NCBI GenBank assembly: GCA_910589385.1
Contig: CAJUTU010000004.1
Span: 1-64,000, forward strand
Length of the DNA: 64,000 nucleotides
Direction of reading: 5' to 3'
From: an uncultured Lachnospiraceae bacterium
GTDB taxonomy: Bacteria > Bacillota > Clostridia > Lachnospirales > Lachnospiraceae
Shown piece by piece: positions 1-8,879 of this stretch. Below the pieces are notes generated by a model, which saw only the letters and a list, made by a program, of their open reading frames with translations, was not told the origin of the DNA and ran no database searches. A program made the translations under genes and the position numbers. Every line of letters begins with the position of its first letter. Position 1 is the first letter of the stretch.

Positions 1-171
1 GACGGAATTGGCGTACTGGATGGTGCGCCAATTTCTATTAATACACGGATATGTCAGGCAATCGAAATAAAGAAGCAAATATTTTCGGACCAGCCTTACA
101 GAATTTCAGTTTTAGAATGCGGAATCACTGGCGGTTCCGCTACCATTCTGTGTAGACCCGGTTCAGGGTAA
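1..171 (+). CDS. 3' end of an unidentified gene (partial, open at left edge)
   Basis: An open frame runs in from the left edge and stops at TAA 169-171, giving about 56 residues that include the stretch RISVLECGITGGSATILCR. I do not recognise a family. It converges on and overlaps by about 30 bases the minus-strand spore-type gene that ends at 140, which is unusual for two intact genes. The last few codons may therefore be foreign sequence read past a junction. It could also be a chance open frame. Nothing can be said about function. Confidence 0.3.
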   Translation, partial: DGIGVLDGAPISINTRICQAIEIKKQIFSDQPYRISVLECGITGGSATILCRPGSG

Positions 172-850
172 AGGACATGATCGCCAGTACATTTGCCCGG
201 ATGGAGGCGGCTGGCCAGGTGGCATAGATTTCAGAAGATGCTACATTTTTAATATAATCCCGGTATTTTACATAATAATTTTGTGCGGTGGTATCCTTTG
301 GCGAGCCGTCATGCACTACGATATATTCCGGCACCACCACCCGGCTCAATACAATCTCCCCGGATTCATTGGTAGGTTTGATCTCATCTTCTGGAATTTT
401 GGGCGGGTACTCCCCATATAATGTGTGGGCAGGAATGACAAAGACCTCTTCTCCTTCATTCGTCTGGGCCGAAGGACGGAGCTGTACATTTTGGATCGCT
501 GTGACATCCGGCAGGACTTCCGCCCCTGAGATGCTGACAGGTTCAAATCCCGGCGCCCGCACATCCACTGTATATTCTGCATAAGGCTGCCCAGGAATCT
601 CTGGATCCAGGCTGTATTCCAGCGGCGGTGCATCCAGGTCGATCGTTTCTGTCTGTCCGGAGCTGTCTGTGTTTAATTCTTCTAATGTGCTGTCTGGTAC
701 TCCGGTATAAGAGATTGAGACGACCGCATCTGATATCGGAAAAGAATCCACTTCTGATGTGACATTAATTTGTAATTTTCCTCTGTCTATCTGATCACGT
801 CTGGATTCATCATTATCCACATTCTCCTGCATTGCTTTAATATAAACCAT
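140..850 (-). CDS. Truncated spore-cortex-lytic / peptidoglycan-binding type protein
   Basis: 236 residues with an AGGGGG ribosome-binding site 5 to 10 bases before the ATG at 850. Residues of about 25 to 125 look like a carboxypeptidase-regulatory-type beta sandwich, and the second half carries blocks (PPKIPEDEIKP, SEIYATWP, ANVLAIMSFTLNRVYTEW) that I know from clostridial proteins annotated as spore cortex-lytic or peptidoglycan-binding. Family members continue for roughly another hundred residues after VYTEW with a tyrosine. Here that codon is TAG, the next two codons still read R-N as in the family, and resemblance is then lost. The gene is therefore most likely a truncated or decayed copy. 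The family's exact activity is not known to me, and the lost C-terminal part is probably needed for it. Confidence 0.6.
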   Translation of the reverse strand: MVYIKAMQENVDNDESRRDQIDRGKLQINVTSEVDSFPISDAVVSISYTGVPDSTLEELNTDSSGQTETIDLDAPPLEYSLDPEIPGQPYAEYTVDVRAPGFEPVSISGAEVLPDVTAIQNVQLRPSAQTNEGEEVFVIPAHTLYGEYPPKIPEDEIKPTNESGEIVLSRVVVPEYIVVHDGSPKDTTAQNYYVKYRDYIKNVASSEIYATWPAASIRANVLAIMSFTLNRVYTEW

Positions 851-1013
851 AATGCCCCCTGTTTAAAATATGTTCTATAAAATATATATGCATCTAAAAA
901 AGTAAGTGTGATTATTAAAAAATGGGGCTTCTCAAAAACGGCCAATGGGTTATAATGAATATTAACCGATGTGGTCAATAGAGAAAGATATAAAGCAGGA
1001 GAGGAGAGTATAA

Positions 1014-1952
1014 ATGAATGCCATTGAGATGAAAGGGCTTACGAAATTTTATGGAAGATCAAGAGGGATCCTGGGTTTGGATCTGACGGTTTCCGAAGGG
1101 GAATTTTTTGGATTCATTGGACCTAATGGCGCCGGAAAAAGTACGACGATCCGTACACTTTTGGGGTTGATCAAAGGGAGTAAAGGCAGCGCCAGTATTT
1201 TCGGAAAGGATATCGTGAAAGAGAAAACCAGTATACTTTCACAGGTGGGATATATGCCTTCGGAAGCTGTTTTTTATCCGGGGATGCGTGTCAAAGAGGT
1301 GATCAGGCTTTCGGCCGGCCTGCGAAAAGCCAGCTATGGACAAGAGGCAGATCGGTTGTGCCGGCGTCTGGGGCTGGACGTTTCCAAAAAAGTAGACGAA
1401 CTGTCATTTGGCAACCGGAAAAAAGTGTCCATTGTATGTGCCCTGCAGCATGATCCCAGGCTCTGCATCCTGGACGAACCGACGAGCGGGCTGGATCCGT
1501 TGATGCAGAGAGAATTCTTTGCGATATTGAAAGAGCGTAATGCAAAGGGGACTACAATCTTTTTGTCCTCCCATGTTCTTTCAGAAATACAAAGAAACTG
1601 TACAAGGGCCGCCATTATCCGGGAAGGGAAGCTGATCGCCTGCGACAGTGTGGAAGCGCTCTCTAAGACCAGCGCTAAACGGGTCCATGTACAGGGTGAT
1701 GTCTCACTGTCAGCTCTCAATGATGTCCGCGATGTTCAGCGGAATGAGAGTGGGATCAGCTTTTTGTACGGCGGTGATATAAAGGCTCTTTTGCAGGTAC
1801 TGGCAGATCAGGAAATTAATGATCTGGCGATTTCAGAACCGGATCTGGAGGAAATTTTTCTGCATTATTATCTGGAGAACACAGGAGAAGGAGATATTTC
1901 TGGCAGCAAAGGCTCTGGTAGAAAGGATTTGGATGGAGGTGAAGAAAGATGA
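1014..1952 (+). CDS. ABC transporter ATP-binding protein (ABC-2 exporter type)
   Basis: 312 residues. Walker A GPNGAGKST lies at 36-44, Walker B CILDEPTSGLD at 151-161, and the switch histidine follows in LSSH near 186. The ABC signature is degenerate, LSFGN at 130-134 instead of LSGGQ, which is common in this exporter subclass. It would hydrolyse ATP on the cytoplasmic face to drive the permease encoded immediately downstream, whose start codon overlaps this stop by 4 bases. The C-terminal about 100 residues are the accessory region typical of CcmA-like two-gene exporters. Start chosen from the AGGAGAGGAGAG stretch upstream of the ATG. The substrate cannot be read from the sequence. Confidence 0.9.
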   Translation: MNAIEMKGLTKFYGRSRGILGLDLTVSEGEFFGFIGPNGAGKSTTIRTLLGLIKGSKGSASIFGKDIVKEKTSILSQVGYMPSEAVFYPGMRVKEVIRLSAGLRKASYGQEADRLCRRLGLDVSKKVDELSFGNRKKVSIVCALQHDPRLCILDEPTSGLDPLMQREFFAILKERNAKGTTIFLSSHVLSEIQRNCTRAAIIREGKLIACDSVEALSKTSAKRVHVQGDVSLSALNDVRDVQRNESGISFLYGGDIKALLQVLADQEINDLAISEPDLEEIFLHYYLENTGEGDISGSKGSGRKDLDGGEER

Positions 1953-2734
1953 CTATGATCAGGCATGAACTAAAGCAAAACCGGATTTCCATGACCGTCT
2001 GGACAGCAGCCATCGGTCTTCTGTTTGCGGTCTGTATCTTTATCTTTCCAGAAATGAAAGAAGAGATGGACGGGGTCAGTGATATGTTTGCTTCCATGGG
2101 AAGCTTCACGCAGGCTTTCGGGATGGACAAGGTCAGCTTCGGTACATTGACCGGGTTCTATGCTGTAGAATGTGGAAATATCCTGGGATTAGGCGGTGCG
2201 TTTTTTGCAGCTCTTTGTGCCGTCTCAGTTCTGGCGAAAGAAGAGAAGGAGCATACGGCGGAGTTCCTTCTGACACATCCAGTCAGCCGGGTACGGATTG
2301 TTACGGAAAAACTTATAGCCGTGAAGCTTCAGGTGTTTCTCTTGAATGTAGTGGTATATATCCTTTCCATTGCCTCTATCGCAGTAATCGGGGAAGAAAT
2401 TCCATGGGAGGAAATAACACTTCTGCATCTGGCTTATCTGATTTTGCAGATGGAGATTGCAGCAATCTGTTTCGGTATTTCCGCTTTCCTTCGGCACGGA
2501 AGTATGGGGATCGGCCTGGGCGTGGCGGCAGTCATGTATTTTTTAAATCTGATCGCAAATATCTCGGACAGCGCAGAATTTTTGAGATATATCACCCCTT
2601 TCGCATATGCGGAGGGCGCAGATATAGTGGCAAATGTGAGCCTGGATGTGGAGCTGATCCTGCTGGGGCTGGCGTACGGGGCTGCCGGGATTGCGGCTGC
2701 TTATGTGAAATATTGTGGGAAAGATATTGCGTAG
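1949..2734 (+). CDS. ABC-2 type transporter permease
   Basis: 261 residues with six likely membrane helices near 17-34, 76-96, 128-148, 158-181, 185-205 and 233-253. The loop KEEKEHTAEFLLTHPVSR (residues 97-114) after helix 2 matches the conserved cytoplasmic element of two-gene ABC-2 exporters. It overlaps the ATPase gene by ATGA, so the two are translationally coupled and form one complex in the cytoplasmic membrane. An ATG at codon 3 is an alternative start. Substrate unknown; such pairs in Clostridia are often drug, bacteriocin or membrane-stress exporters, which is only an analogy. Confidence 0.85.
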   Translation: MTMIRHELKQNRISMTVWTAAIGLLFAVCIFIFPEMKEEMDGVSDMFASMGSFTQAFGMDKVSFGTLTGFYAVECGNILGLGGAFFAALCAVSVLAKEEKEHTAEFLLTHPVSRVRIVTEKLIAVKLQVFLLNVVVYILSIASIAVIGEEIPWEEITLLHLAYLILQMEIAAICFGISAFLRHGSMGIGLGVAAVMYFLNLIANISDSAEFLRYITPFAYAEGADIVANVSLDVELILLGLAYGAAGIAAAYVKYCGKDIA

Positions 2735-2784
2735 AAGTGGGAATATGGAGGAAAATTTAAATTCTAAAAAGACAGAGGTTACAT

Positions 2785-3525
2785 ATGATTACTGAAATTG
2801 TAAATGGAAGCTTGATTTTAAGACATTCTCTTTTAGAGGCGCTTGATCTGATGGAAATATCTGCTCCCAGGATTGCGGCAGCAGGTGCAGGCGGAAAGAC
2901 AACTGTGTTGAAAAGACTTGCCGCAGAATATGTTGAAATGGGACGTAAACCTATTGTAACAACGACTACACATATGTTTAGAGAAGATTCACCCTTATTT
3001 CTGGAGGATCCCGCTGTAGAGGAAATCCTTGCCCATTTGGACAAAGAGGGCTGTGCCTTTACGGGGGGGAAAGCGGAAAATGGAAAAATAAAAAGACTTC
3101 CCGGCAATGTACAGGATGCAGTTTTAAAACTTCCAAACCCGATTCTGATCGAGGCAGACGGGGCGCGGATGCTTCCGGTTAAATTTCCGGCAGATCATGA
3201 ACCTGTTTTTTTGCCGCAGACAACTCATGTTCTGTATCTATATGGGATGGATGCGGTTGGAAGAAAAATAAAAGAAGTTTGCTTCCGGGCGGGGCTGCTG
3301 GCTGATTTTTTGAAAAAATCTCCCGAGGATATCCTGATGCCGCAAGATCTTGCGGTCCTTGCACAGAACAGCCAGGCAGGAAGAAAAGGGGTTAAAGCGG
3401 GAATGCATTATGCGGTTATATTGAATAAAGCAGATACCCCATACAGGCGTGATCAGGCACTGGAAATATGGAAGTCCATGGAGCACGATATAGAAACCAA
3501 AGTCATTGTTACTTCAGAAATTTAA
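2785..3525 (+). CDS. yqeC: YqeC-type selenium cofactor / molybdenum hydroxylase accessory protein
   Basis: 246 residues. The glycine-rich nucleotide-binding loop AGAGGKTT sits at 33-40, near the N-terminus as in the YqeC family. Family proteins occur with selenium-dependent molybdenum hydroxylases (xanthine dehydrogenase-like enzymes), where a role in cofactor maturation is inferred; the reaction is not established. The neighbour 90 bases downstream is a MocA-like nucleotidyltransferase, the usual partner. No hydroxylase subunit, SelD or XdhC gene is in the window, so the target enzyme must be encoded elsewhere. AGAGG lies 7 bases before the ATG. Confidence 0.8.
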   Translation: MITEIVNGSLILRHSLLEALDLMEISAPRIAAAGAGGKTTVLKRLAAEYVEMGRKPIVTTTTHMFREDSPLFLEDPAVEEILAHLDKEGCAFTGGKAENGKIKRLPGNVQDAVLKLPNPILIEADGARMLPVKFPADHEPVFLPQTTHVLYLYGMDAVGRKIKEVCFRAGLLADFLKKSPEDILMPQDLAVLAQNSQAGRKGVKAGMHYAVILNKADTPYRRDQALEIWKSMEHDIETKVIVTSEI

Positions 3526-3614
3526 ATGCATAAAGAGAAAAGAAAAAACAATGATATGTTTTTTTGGAAATGACCTGTTACCAGTGAAAAAATTACAATG
3601 AGGATGCCGGAAAA

Positions 3615-4196
3615 ATGAAAGTATGTCTAATATATTTAGCGGCCGGGAATAGCCGCAGGTTTGGTTCCAACAAATTGCTGTATGAGCTGGATGGAAAGCC
3701 TTTATACCGTCATTTATTGGACAGGCTGATTCATCTTTGCAGAGGCCGTCAGGAATGGGAAGTGCTTGTAGTCACTCAATATCCCGCCATCTATGATAAG
3801 TTGGTTAGGGAAGATATACGGGTGGTATTATCATCAGACAGTTACCAAGGGGTTTCCTATTCTATTCGGGCAGGGCTCGAAGCCGCCAAAGATGCAGAAG
3901 CATGTGTTTTTTTTGTAGCGGACCAGCCGTATTTTAAAGAAAAAAGTGCGGAAGCATTTCTGGAAGCAATGGAAGATCAAAGAGCAGCCCTGGGATGTGT
4001 ATCTTATGGAGAACAGAAAGGAAATCCAGTCTGGTTTTCCAGAAAATATTTCTCTGAACTTTCAGAATTAGAAGGAGATCAAGGCGGAAGAAAAGTTCTG
4101 AAAAAATATGAAGAGGAAACGATATATTTTTCAGTTGAGGAGGCAAGGGAACTTTTGGATATTGATACATTATCGAATATAGGCTTTACACCTTAG
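3615..4196 (+). CDS. MocA-like nucleotidyltransferase (molybdopterin cytidylyltransferase type)
   Basis: 193 residues of the NTP-transferase fold. The N-terminal signature LAAGNSRRFGSNK (8-20) binds the nucleotide triphosphate, and ADQP at 102-105 matches the metal-binding motif of MocA/MobA enzymes. MocA attaches CMP to molybdopterin for xanthine-dehydrogenase-class enzymes. Pairing with yqeC supports that role, probably in selenium-dependent molybdenum hydroxylase maturation. GAGGATG precedes the start by about 9 bases. Other members of the fold act on sugars or isoprenoid precursors, so the assignment rests on the motifs together with the neighbour. Confidence 0.75.
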   Translation: MKVCLIYLAAGNSRRFGSNKLLYELDGKPLYRHLLDRLIHLCRGRQEWEVLVVTQYPAIYDKLVREDIRVVLSSDSYQGVSYSIRAGLEAAKDAEACVFFVADQPYFKEKSAEAFLEAMEDQRAALGCVSYGEQKGNPVWFSRKYFSELSELEGDQGGRKVLKKYEEETIYFSVEEARELLDIDTLSNIGFTP

Positions 4197-4210
4197 ATTT
4201 TTGATAAATC

Positions 4211-4240
4211 TTGTCAGATATGTACAAAATATGCTATACT
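4211..4240 (+). promoter_or_regulatory. Promoter of the DUF2156 gene
   Basis: TTGTCA (4211-4216), an 18-base spacer and TATACT (4235-4240) preceded by TGC, an extended -10. It lies 90 bases upstream of the start at 4331 in a 134-base gap. Confidence 0.6.
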
Positions 4241-4330
4241 GACAAAAGTGTGCTGGCTCTGCTGGAAAGATATGGTGACGATATAGTTAAAACCAGAGCG
4301 CAGGACACAGAAAAGTGATGGAGAAAAGAG

Positions 4331-5230
4331 ATGGAAGAGATTTTATTTAAAAGGCCGGAACTAAAGGATCAGGAGATTATTACTTTTTATTTTGAAAAGT
4401 CGCCCAGCAGGAGCTGTGAGCGGACATTTGCCAATGTATACCTCTGGTCCAGGCATTATCATGTAGAATATGCGGTAATAGAAGGCGCGCTTGTATTTCG
4501 GGATAATGGGGACGAGCTGGCATTTGCCTACCCGGCGGGAGAACCGGAGGCAGTGAAGCGTGCCTTGGAATATTTGATGCAGTACTGTGAGGAGCAAGGT
4601 GCAGCCTTTAAACTGTACAATGTGACAGATGAAAATTTTGCTCAGATGGAGGCCTGGTATCCGGGGCAGTTTACAGTCGAGTATCTCCGGGATGAAGCAG
4701 ATTATGTATATGAGACGGAGAAGCTGGCCACCCTGGCAGGAAAGAAGCTGCATGGCAAGCGCAACCATATCAATAAGTTCAAAACTTTATACCAGGATTG
4801 GAGTTACGAGCCGATCTCTGAGGAAAATGTAGAAGAGTGCTTCCAGATGGCTCTGGAATGGCGCAATGAAAACGGCTGTGAAGAGGATATAGAAAAAAAT
4901 GCGGAAATGTGTGTGACCTTAAATTATCTGCGGCTGTTCAAAGAACTGGGGATGAAAGGCGGGCTGATCCGTGTGGATGGCAAGGTCGTTGCATTCTGTG
5001 TCGGGGAACCAGTCTGTAAGGATACATTTGTAGTCCATGTGGAGAAAGCATTTTCCGAGGTGGAGGGCGCTTATCCAATGATCAACCAGCAGTTTGTACA
5101 GCATGAATGTATGGACTATCTATATGTGAACCGGGAGGAAGATACCGGTGCAGAAGGGCTTCGGAAAGCAAAGCTTTCGTATCATCCGGTATTTCTGGTG
5201 GAAAAGGGAATCGTGACGCGGAAAATGTGA
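4331..5230 (+). CDS. DUF2156 (phosphatidylglycerol lysyltransferase C-terminal-like) protein
   Basis: 299 residues resembling the stand-alone clostridial DUF2156 family, which has two tandem GNAT-like folds related to the transferase half of MprF. Recognisable parts are the N-terminal FANVYLWSRHYHVEY block (39-53), KLHGKRNHINKF in the middle (about 138-149) and the C-terminal GAYPMINQQFV block. There is no membrane segment, so the protein is probably cytoplasmic. MprF-type enzymes use aminoacyl-tRNA to modify lipids. Whether this short form does so is unknown. It has its own promoter at 4211-4240. Confidence 0.75.
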   Translation: MEEILFKRPELKDQEIITFYFEKSPSRSCERTFANVYLWSRHYHVEYAVIEGALVFRDNGDELAFAYPAGEPEAVKRALEYLMQYCEEQGAAFKLYNVTDENFAQMEAWYPGQFTVEYLRDEADYVYETEKLATLAGKKLHGKRNHINKFKTLYQDWSYEPISEENVEECFQMALEWRNENGCEEDIEKNAEMCVTLNYLRLFKELGMKGGLIRVDGKVVAFCVGEPVCKDTFVVHVEKAFSEVEGAYPMINQQFVQHECMDYLYVNREEDTGAEGLRKAKLSYHPVFLVEKGIVTRKM

Positions 5231-5325
5231 GCAGGCTTCCATGAAACCAATTTGTGACGGGGATTAGGAGTTGGAAAAGCCTTGTGACAGCAGAAAATTT
5301 TATAAGAGGAAAAGGAGAGAAGACA

Positions 5326-6513
5326 ATGATTTCAAAAAAGATGGAAAATATGGTGGCAAACAGTTCTGCTATCCGTGCAATGTTTGAAGAAGGAAATCGT
5401 CTGGCCAAGCTGTACGGCAAGGAAAATGTATTTGATTTCAGCCTGGGAAATCCGAATGTCCCGGCGCCGGAGGCGGTGAAGCAGGCAATCCTGGACATCC
5501 TTCAAGAGGAAGAGCCGGTGGCTCTCCATGGGTATACCAACAGTAATGCGGGATATGAAGACGTAAGACAAGCTGTGGCAGAGTCACTGAATGAACGTTT
5601 TGGCACTGCATTTTCTGCAAAGAACATTACCATGACCGTTGGGGCGGCCGGCGGGCTCAATGTGATCTTAAAATCACTTCTGGATCCGGGGGATGAGGTC
5701 ATCGTATTTGCTCCTTATTTCGGGGAATACAGAAGTTACACGAACAATTATGACGGCATTTTGGTGGAAATCTCTCCCAATACCGTGGATTTTCAGCCGA
5801 AGCTTGATGAATTTGAAGCAAAGATTACTCCGAAGACAAAAGCGGTGATCGTGAATACGCCAAACAATCCTACAGGTGTCGTTTATTCAGAAGAAACCAT
5901 CCAAAAGATGGCTGCAATTTTAGAAGCGAAACAGAAAGAATCTGGGACAGATATCTATCTGGTTTCCGATGAGCCTTACCGGGAACTGGCATATGACGGC
6001 GTGGAGGTTCCTTATCTGACAAAATATTATGCTAATACGGTCGTAGGATATTCTTATAGTAAATCTCTGTCTTTGCCGGGAGAACGAATCGGATATCTGG
6101 TGATCCCGGACGAAGCGGCGGACAGCGAAGCATTGATCAGTGCGGCAAATGTGGCGACCAGGATCCTGGGATTTGTCAATGCGCCCACCCTGCAGCAAAA
6201 GATTGTAAAATATTGTCTGAATGAAAAGACCGATATCTCATTTTATGACCGGAACAGGGAAGCTTTATATAACGGTCTGAAAGAACTGGGATTTGAGTGT
6301 ATCAGACCGGAAGGAGCGTTTTATCTGTTTGTGAAATCCCCGGTTGAGGATGAGAAAGCATTTTGCGCGGCAGCCAAAAAGTACAACATTTTGATCGTGC
6401 CGGGAAGTTCTTTCGGATGTCCGGGGTATGTCAGGCTTGCATATTGTGTTGCCCATGAGACGATCGTCAATTCTCTGCCGAAATTTGCTGAGCTGGCAGC
6501 GGAATATAGGTAA
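5326..6513 (+). CDS. PLP-dependent aminotransferase (class I/II, aspartate aminotransferase-like)
   Basis: 395 residues from the ATG at 5326, which follows AGGAGAG at 5313-5319; an in-frame GTG 24 codons earlier has no such site. NTPNNPTG near 178-185 and the PLP lysine in SYSKSLSLPGERIG (K246) are clear. The enzyme is a fold-type I cytoplasmic aminotransferase of the pyridoxal phosphate-dependent group common in Clostridia. Its amino donor cannot be determined. The next gene, 51 bases downstream, is hisC, so both are probably co-transcribed, but that does not prove a role in histidine synthesis. Confidence 0.85.
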   Translation: MISKKMENMVANSSAIRAMFEEGNRLAKLYGKENVFDFSLGNPNVPAPEAVKQAILDILQEEEPVALHGYTNSNAGYEDVRQAVAESLNERFGTAFSAKNITMTVGAAGGLNVILKSLLDPGDEVIVFAPYFGEYRSYTNNYDGILVEISPNTVDFQPKLDEFEAKITPKTKAVIVNTPNNPTGVVYSEETIQKMAAILEAKQKESGTDIYLVSDEPYRELAYDGVEVPYLTKYYANTVVGYSYSKSLSLPGERIGYLVIPDEAADSEALISAANVATRILGFVNAPTLQQKIVKYCLNEKTDISFYDRNREALYNGLKELGFECIRPEGAFYLFVKSPVEDEKAFCAAAKKYNILIVPGSSFGCPGYVRLAYCVAHETIVNSLPKFAELAAEYR

Positions 6514-6564
6514 AAAACAGAGGAAGATATCATGTGTATTTTGAAGAATGGGAGAGGATGCCAG

Positions 6565-7623
6565 ATGGGATTGAATCAAAAGCTGATAGATAACATACGG
6601 AAAGTGGAGCCGTATGTGCCGGGGGAGCAGCCTCAGGATCGGGTGATAAAACTGAATACCAATGAGAACCCGTATCCGCCGGCACCAGGCGTAGAACGTG
6701 CACTGCTGGAGATGGATGTGGACAGGTTCAGGCTATATCCGGATCCTTCCGTGGAAAAGCTGGCATCTGCATTGGCAGAGCGCTATCAGGCCGGGCCGGA
6801 CCAGATATTCGTGGGAGTCGGTTCAGATGATGTACTGTCTATGTGTTTTTTGACCTTTTTTAATTCCAGAAAGCCGGTCCTGTTCCCAGACATAACGTAT
6901 TCTTTCTATAAAGTCTGGGCGGAATTATATAGGATTCCTTATGAATGCCCAAAACTGAACGAAGCGTTTCGGATTGTAAAGGAAGATTATTACCGTGAGA
7001 ATGGCGGCGTGATTTTCCCGAACCCGAATGCACCGACAGCTATCTATGAGAATCTGGATTTTGTAGAAGATATCATTGCACATAATCGGGATGTGATTGT
7101 AATTGTGGATGAGGCCTATATTGATTTTGCCGGAAAATCTGCTTTGGAGCTTATTGACAAGTATGACAACCTGATCGTTGTACAGACCTTTTCGAAATCG
7201 CGTTCCATGGCAGGGATGCGGATCGGATATGCCATCAGCAATCCGGCTTTAATTAAATATTTAAATGATGTAAAATATTCTTTTAATTCTTATACAATGA
7301 ACCAGGCATCCATTGCCTGTGGTGTGGAGGCCGTGAAAGGCCAGGAATATTTTGAAAAGACCATCAGGAAGATTGTGGAAACAAGAGAATGGGCCAAGGG
7401 AGAGCTGAAAAAGCTGGGATTTGAATTTACAGATTCCCAGGCCAATTTTATCTTTGCAGCGCATCCACAATATGATGCAGGGGAATTGTTCGAAGCATTA
7501 AAGAAAAAAAAGATTTATGTGCGCCACTGGGACAGTGAAAGAATCCGGCAGTACCTGCGGATCACTGTAGGGACCAGGGAAGAAATGGAGCAGTTGTTTA
7601 CGGCTCTGCGGGAATATTTGTAA
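6565..7623 (+). CDS. hisC: Histidinol-phosphate aminotransferase
   Basis: 352 residues from the ATG at 6565, chosen because GGGAGAGGA lies 6 to 14 bases upstream and homologues begin near this point; an in-frame ATG at 6532 is possible. HisC makes L-histidinol phosphate from imidazole acetol phosphate and glutamate using PLP. Family motifs seen are KLNTNENPYPP near the N-terminus, PNPNAPTA, VDEAYIDF and the PLP lysine K211 in FSKSRSMAGMRIGY. It stands apart from other histidine genes, as is common in Clostridia. Some HisC-like enzymes also act on aromatic amino acids. Confidence 0.88.
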   Translation: MGLNQKLIDNIRKVEPYVPGEQPQDRVIKLNTNENPYPPAPGVERALLEMDVDRFRLYPDPSVEKLASALAERYQAGPDQIFVGVGSDDVLSMCFLTFFNSRKPVLFPDITYSFYKVWAELYRIPYECPKLNEAFRIVKEDYYRENGGVIFPNPNAPTAIYENLDFVEDIIAHNRDVIVIVDEAYIDFAGKSALELIDKYDNLIVVQTFSKSRSMAGMRIGYAISNPALIKYLNDVKYSFNSYTMNQASIACGVEAVKGQEYFEKTIRKIVETREWAKGELKKLGFEFTDSQANFIFAAHPQYDAGELFEALKKKKIYVRHWDSERIRQYLRITVGTREEMEQLFTALREYL

Positions 7624-7661
7624 AATACTTGTAATCATCAAAACAGGAGATGTTTTAAAAT

Positions 7662-8171
7662 ATGAAAGAAGCACTGATTAGCTGGTTCATTGAAAATTTA
7701 GGAGGAAAAGTCGGGAAAGAAGTCATTATATTTATCATTTCCATGGTGCCGATCCTGGAACTGCGTGGAGGGCTTTTAGCCGCAGGCCCGGCGATCCTGG
7801 ATGTACCGATGTGGGAAGCAATCCCTATCTGCATCGTAGGAAATCTGATTCCGATCCCTTTTATTCTTCTCTTGATCACAAAGATTTTTGACTGGATGAA
7901 GAATACAAAAACATTCCGCCCTATGGTGGAGCGTCTGGAAGAAAAAGCCATGAGCAAGAGTTCTAATATTGAGAAATATGAGTTCTGGGGGCTGGTTGCA
8001 TTTGTCGGGATCCCGCTTCCAGGGACTGGTGCATGGACCGGCTCGTTGATTGCGGCATTACTTGGCATCCGGTTTAGGAAGGCTTTTCCGGCAATCGTAT
8101 TGGGAGTGCTGCTGGCGGCCTTTCTGATGACGGTTCTGTCTTATACGATCCTTGGCGGAATTTTTGCATAA
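7662..8171 (+). CDS. Small multidrug export family membrane protein (PF06695 type)
   Basis: 169 residues, largely hydrophobic, with about four membrane segments. The pattern PILELRGGLLAAGPAI followed by GNLIPIPFILL and later FVGIPLPGTGAWTGSLIAALLG is characteristic of the family labelled 'putative small multi-drug export protein'. Transport has not been shown for most members and the fold resembles DedA-type proteins, so the name should be taken loosely. AGGAG lies about 11 bases upstream of the start. It follows hisC by 38 bases. Confidence 0.75.
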   Translation: MKEALISWFIENLGGKVGKEVIIFIISMVPILELRGGLLAAGPAILDVPMWEAIPICIVGNLIPIPFILLLITKIFDWMKNTKTFRPMVERLEEKAMSKSSNIEKYEFWGLVAFVGIPLPGTGAWTGSLIAALLGIRFRKAFPAIVLGVLLAAFLMTVLSYTILGGIFA

Positions 8172-8248
8172 AGAAAAACTTATGGGCTGTTATTTCAAGC
8201 GGTATAACAGGATACTAATGGTTTTGTTTTTCTTTCTGTACCGACCCG

Positions 8249-8277
8249 TTGACACATATTTGAAAAATCCGTATAAT
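8249..8277 (+). promoter_or_regulatory. Consensus sigma-A promoter
   Basis: Perfect TTGACA (8249-8254), 17-base spacer and TATAAT (8272-8277), 60 bases upstream of the small anchored protein at 8338. It is the best match to consensus in the window and predicts strong vegetative expression. Confidence 0.85.
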
Positions 8278-8337
8278 GGAATAGAAAAGACGGTGTATCA
8301 AGCGTTGAAATAGAGCCGTCAGGAGGGAAGTTATAGC

Positions 8338-8775
8338 ATGATTGCAGAAAATGATGAGAAAAAAAGAAGTAAGCTTTGGAGAATAGCGATGATCGTTTCT
8401 TCGATACTGATCATTATCATTGTCATATTTTTTGGAATTAAGCTTTTTACTTCGAATCCGTTAGAGGGAAAGTGGGTTAATGAAGGCAGCGGCATGGTTA
8501 TGAGGATTCAGGGAAACGGGGCTGCGTCTATTGAATGGCCAGAGGAATCAGACAGTATGGCTGAATTGCAGTATAGTGTGGATCTAAAATCTAAGACAAT
8601 CACACTCTATCAGGATGAAAGCAGTGAGGCGGTACAGGAATCCTATGATACATTGGCTGAATCTGGTTTCGCTGCCGATACAATGGAAGGGACCTATGAC
8701 TATAGCCTGGAACAGGGAGAATTGACTCTGACAGAACGGGAATACGGGGATCAGATGGTGTTTGAGAAAGAGTAG
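8338..8775 (+). CDS. Small membrane-anchored protein, DUF5640-like
   Basis: 145 residues: a short charged N-terminus, one membrane helix at about 15-37, then an extracytoplasmic domain beginning LEGKWVNEGSGMVMRIQ. The GKW...G..M.I...G pattern is the start of the lipocalin-like DUF5640 domain found in secreted clostridial proteins. No lipobox cysteine is seen, so the helix is an anchor rather than a lipoprotein signal. Function unknown. It is driven by a perfect-consensus promoter and closed by a hairpin, so it is a single-gene unit. AGGAGGG precedes the start. Confidence 0.65.
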   Translation: MIAENDEKKRSKLWRIAMIVSSILIIIIVIFFGIKLFTSNPLEGKWVNEGSGMVMRIQGNGAASIEWPEESDSMAELQYSVDLKSKTITLYQDESSEAVQESYDTLAESGFAADTMEGTYDYSLEQGELTLTEREYGDQMVFEKE

Positions 8776-8796
8776 GTATAATGATGTAAAGAAAAG

Positions 8797-8838
8797 ACAG
8801 CTTTGTATATCTGGATGATTCAGGGTATACAGGGCTGT
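8797..8838 (+). terminator. Hairpin terminator upstream of ispG
   Basis: ACAGC plus TTTGTATA pairs with TATACAGG plus GCTGT (one wobble pair) around a loop of about 16 bases, then TTTTG. It follows the DUF5640-like gene. Confidence 0.5.
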
Positions 8839-8879
8839 TTTGTGTCATGAAAATGTTTGGAAAGGAGATTGGGAAGAAG

